A program made the position numbers and the translations under genes. A model generated the notes under the pieces. The model was not told the origin of the DNA and ran no database searches. It was given only the letters and a program-made list of their open reading frames with translations. Positions 13,608-14,500 of a DNA stretch of 14,500 bases are shown here, piece by piece; position 1 is the first letter of the stretch, and each line of letters begins with the position of its first letter. Origin of the DNA: an uncultured Clostridia bacterium (GTDB lineage: Bacteria > Bacillota > Clostridia > Oscillospirales > Oscillospiraceae); the NCBI GenBank assembly GCA_938049125.1, contig CALICR010000029.1, positions 1-14,500 on the forward strand. Reading direction: 5' to 3'.

Positions 13608-13655
13608 GGCGGTATAACATATAGGTGTTTCCATCTGCATATTTGTTGATACCGC
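13608..13655. repeat. Interrupted inverted repeat abutting the acyltransferase promoter
   Basis: GCGGTATAACATATA at 13609-13623 pairs with 13640-13655 (TATTTGTT, bulged G at 13648, ATACCGC): 14 pairs, one T-T mismatch, 16-base loop. The right arm ends next to the -35 position. It has no T-tract, so it is not a terminator. It may be an operator for a dimeric regulator or a relic of an insertion end; neither is shown. Confidence 0.55.
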
Positions 13656-13684
13656 TGGAAATGTTCAAATTCCTCTGGTATAAT
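13656..13684 (+). promoter_or_regulatory. Extended -10 promoter for the leader ORF and acyltransferase
   Basis: TGGTATAAT (extended -10, TATAAT at 13679-13684) with a fair -35, TGGAAA at 13656-13661, 17 bases upstream. Expected start near 13691, leaving a leader of about 96 bases before the acyltransferase start. Confidence 0.7.
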
Positions 13685-13717
13685 TTAATTCAGCTTCAAC
13701 GAAAGGGGTGATCGTAT

Positions 13718-13756
13718 ATGAAAAGCGATCGTGTATGGAGGGCCCGCGAAGCTTGA
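13718..13756 (+). CDS. Short leader ORF, 12 codons
   Basis: ATG at 13718 has a good ribosome site (AAAGGGGTG at 13702-13710, seven bases away) and encodes MKSDRVWRAREA, ending in TGA at 13754-13756. No family is recognised and at this length none is expected. Three of twelve residues are Arg, one is Trp. It lies wholly in the untranslated leader of the acyltransferase, and its last codons form one arm of a hairpin whose other arm begins directly after the stop. This arrangement resembles leader peptides of translational attenuators, so I read it as regulatory rather than as a functional small protein. Whether it is translated is unproven. Confidence 0.45.
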   Translation: MKSDRVWRAREA

Positions 13757-13777
13757 CCCTCCAATAAAAAATGGAGG
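13736..13777 (+). promoter_or_regulatory. Candidate translational attenuator (mutually exclusive hairpins over the ribosome site)
   Basis: Three segments: A, TGGAGGG (13736-13742), starts at leader codon 7; B, CCCTCCA (13757-13763), follows the leader stop; C, TGGAGG (13772-13777), is the acyltransferase Shine-Dalgarno. B can pair with A (seven pairs, 14-base loop) or with C (six pairs, 8-base loop), not both. Pairing with C would hide the ribosome site; pairing with A would free it. The pairings are seen in sequence; the control role is inference. Confidence 0.5.
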
Positions 13778-13786
13778 AATCAGAAA

Positions 13787-14500
13787 TTGAAGGAAAAAGT
13801 CCATATTATTGAAGAAAGTACCGGTCAGATTCATGAACCGGCACTCTCGTTGAAACGGCTGCTGCATGAACTGCAATACCCGGCTCCTATCCAAAAGGCT
13901 GTAAAAGAAAAGCTGTCAAAGTCAGATATTGCGGAAATCGCAGACACCGCCTATTCCGGCGAAGCGTTTGATTACCCGCTGTGTAGGCGGATGCCTCTTA
14001 CACGACTTGCCGTTTTGACCTGGATGCTGCGGAAGAAGTATGGGGAGTATCGGAACCTAGGCGTTTCTGATGATATTATCTTCGAAACCTTTCGAGACGT
14101 CACGCTTCGTGCCACCCTGTATTACCAAAAAACAGGGAAGCCCGGGATCAGCAAAGAGGATGTCATTTGGTTTCGTCATATCATGAACCTCAGCATATTC
14201 AAGGTTGGCGTCTTACAATTTCAGCCCTTTGAAATGATCTACCTCGATGAAGAGACCATCGGCGAGCCTTATATGACTTTCTCAGGAGAGCAGAAACGCT
14301 TGCTGCCAAATGGAGCACCCGTGATCAATTGTCACGTTCAGCGCAATGCTGACCTTTCATTGGATCGGGTGACGGCATCGATGCAGGAAGCAAAAAACCT
14401 TTTTCTGCGGATATTCCCGGAAAAACGGTTTCAGGCATTTCTTTGCTACAGCTGGCTGCTCTACCCGCAAATGGCAAGAGCCCTGTCTTCGGAGTCAAAA
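13787..14500 (+). CDS. GNAT-like acyltransferase-domain protein (C terminus cut by window edge)
   Basis: 238 codons visible. Start TTG at 13787: GGAGG at 13773-13777 is nine bases upstream, the in-frame TGA at 13754 closes the frame above, and no in-frame ATG lies between; an ATG at 13771 is in another frame and stops after 13 codons. The protein is soluble with no signal peptide. It resembles proteins annotated as acyltransferase-domain with a GNAT-like C-terminal domain: RRMPLTRLAVLTWMLRKKY near 67, a helix DDIIFETFRDVTLRATLYY at 95-113, ISKEDVIWFRHIMNLSIFKV at 121-140, GVLQFQPFEM at 141-150, a VINCHVQRN strand at 179-187, and FQAFLCYSWLL at 215-225. The family call is from memory of its pattern. 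Substrate unknown. Codons are far less GC-rich than in neighbours, suggesting transfer or a different gene class. Confidence 0.72.
   Translation, partial: MKEKVHIIEESTGQIHEPALSLKRLLHELQYPAPIQKAVKEKLSKSDIAEIADTAYSGEAFDYPLCRRMPLTRLAVLTWMLRKKYGEYRNLGVSDDIIFETFRDVTLRATLYYQKTGKPGISKEDVIWFRHIMNLSIFKVGVLQFQPFEMIYLDEETIGEPYMTFSGEQKRLLPNGAPVINCHVQRNADLSLDRVTASMQEAKNLFLRIFPEKRFQAFLCYSWLLYPQMARALSSESK

Noticed and set aside
13771..13812. ATG at 13771 as the start of the acyltransferase or of a small gene
   Set aside because: This frame stops after 13 codons and the ATG lies on the Shine-Dalgarno used by the TTG at 13787.
1..14500. CRISPR arrays, tRNA or rRNA genes, transposases
   Set aside because: No regularly spaced repeats, no tRNA-like cloverleaf or rRNA segment, and no transposase motifs were seen; a computed search could still find a degraded tRNA.

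Overview
The window looks like chromosome from a GC-rich, endospore-forming Gram-positive member of the Clostridia, most likely Oscillospiraceae-like. The basis is gene content and style: a division and cell-wall (dcw) cluster with MraZ and a PASTA-bearing PBP, a meso-DAP type MurE, ClpC, a SpmA/SpmB spore pair, a clostridial 2[4Fe-4S] ferredoxin, and strong GGAGG ribosome sites. The genus is inference only.

Bases 1-6163, minus strand: a compact dcw operon read right to left: mraZ, rsmH (mraW), an ftsL-like gene, a class B PBP (ftsI/spoVD type), murE, and the first 83 codons of murF. Junctions are tight (1-base overlap mraZ/rsmH, 4-base overlap murE/murF). A good sigma-A promoter lies upstream of mraZ, followed by two GTGGA boxes ten bases apart that fit MraZ self-repression. 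Bases 6182-8568, minus strand: a stand-alone clpC.

Bases 8569-8743: a divergent control region between clpC and a small ferredoxin. Bases 8744-10520, plus strand: ferredoxin, a strong terminator, then trmN6 and rsmI, a tRNA/rRNA modification pair. Bases 10624-11704: spmA-spmB, overlapping by 8 bases, preceded by a sigma-E-like promoter. Bases 11733-13602: argS with its own promoter and a textbook terminator.

Bases 13603-14500 differ. Base composition drops (one 60-base line is 45% GC, against 72% for a line inside argS). The segment has an interrupted inverted repeat, an extended -10 promoter, a 12-codon leader ORF, an mRNA segment that can pair either with the leader ORF or with the next Shine-Dalgarno, and then the start of a TTG-initiated GNAT-like acyltransferase cut by the window edge. 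The rest of the window is conserved housekeeping; this leader-controlled acyltransferase is the only part I would call potentially undescribed.
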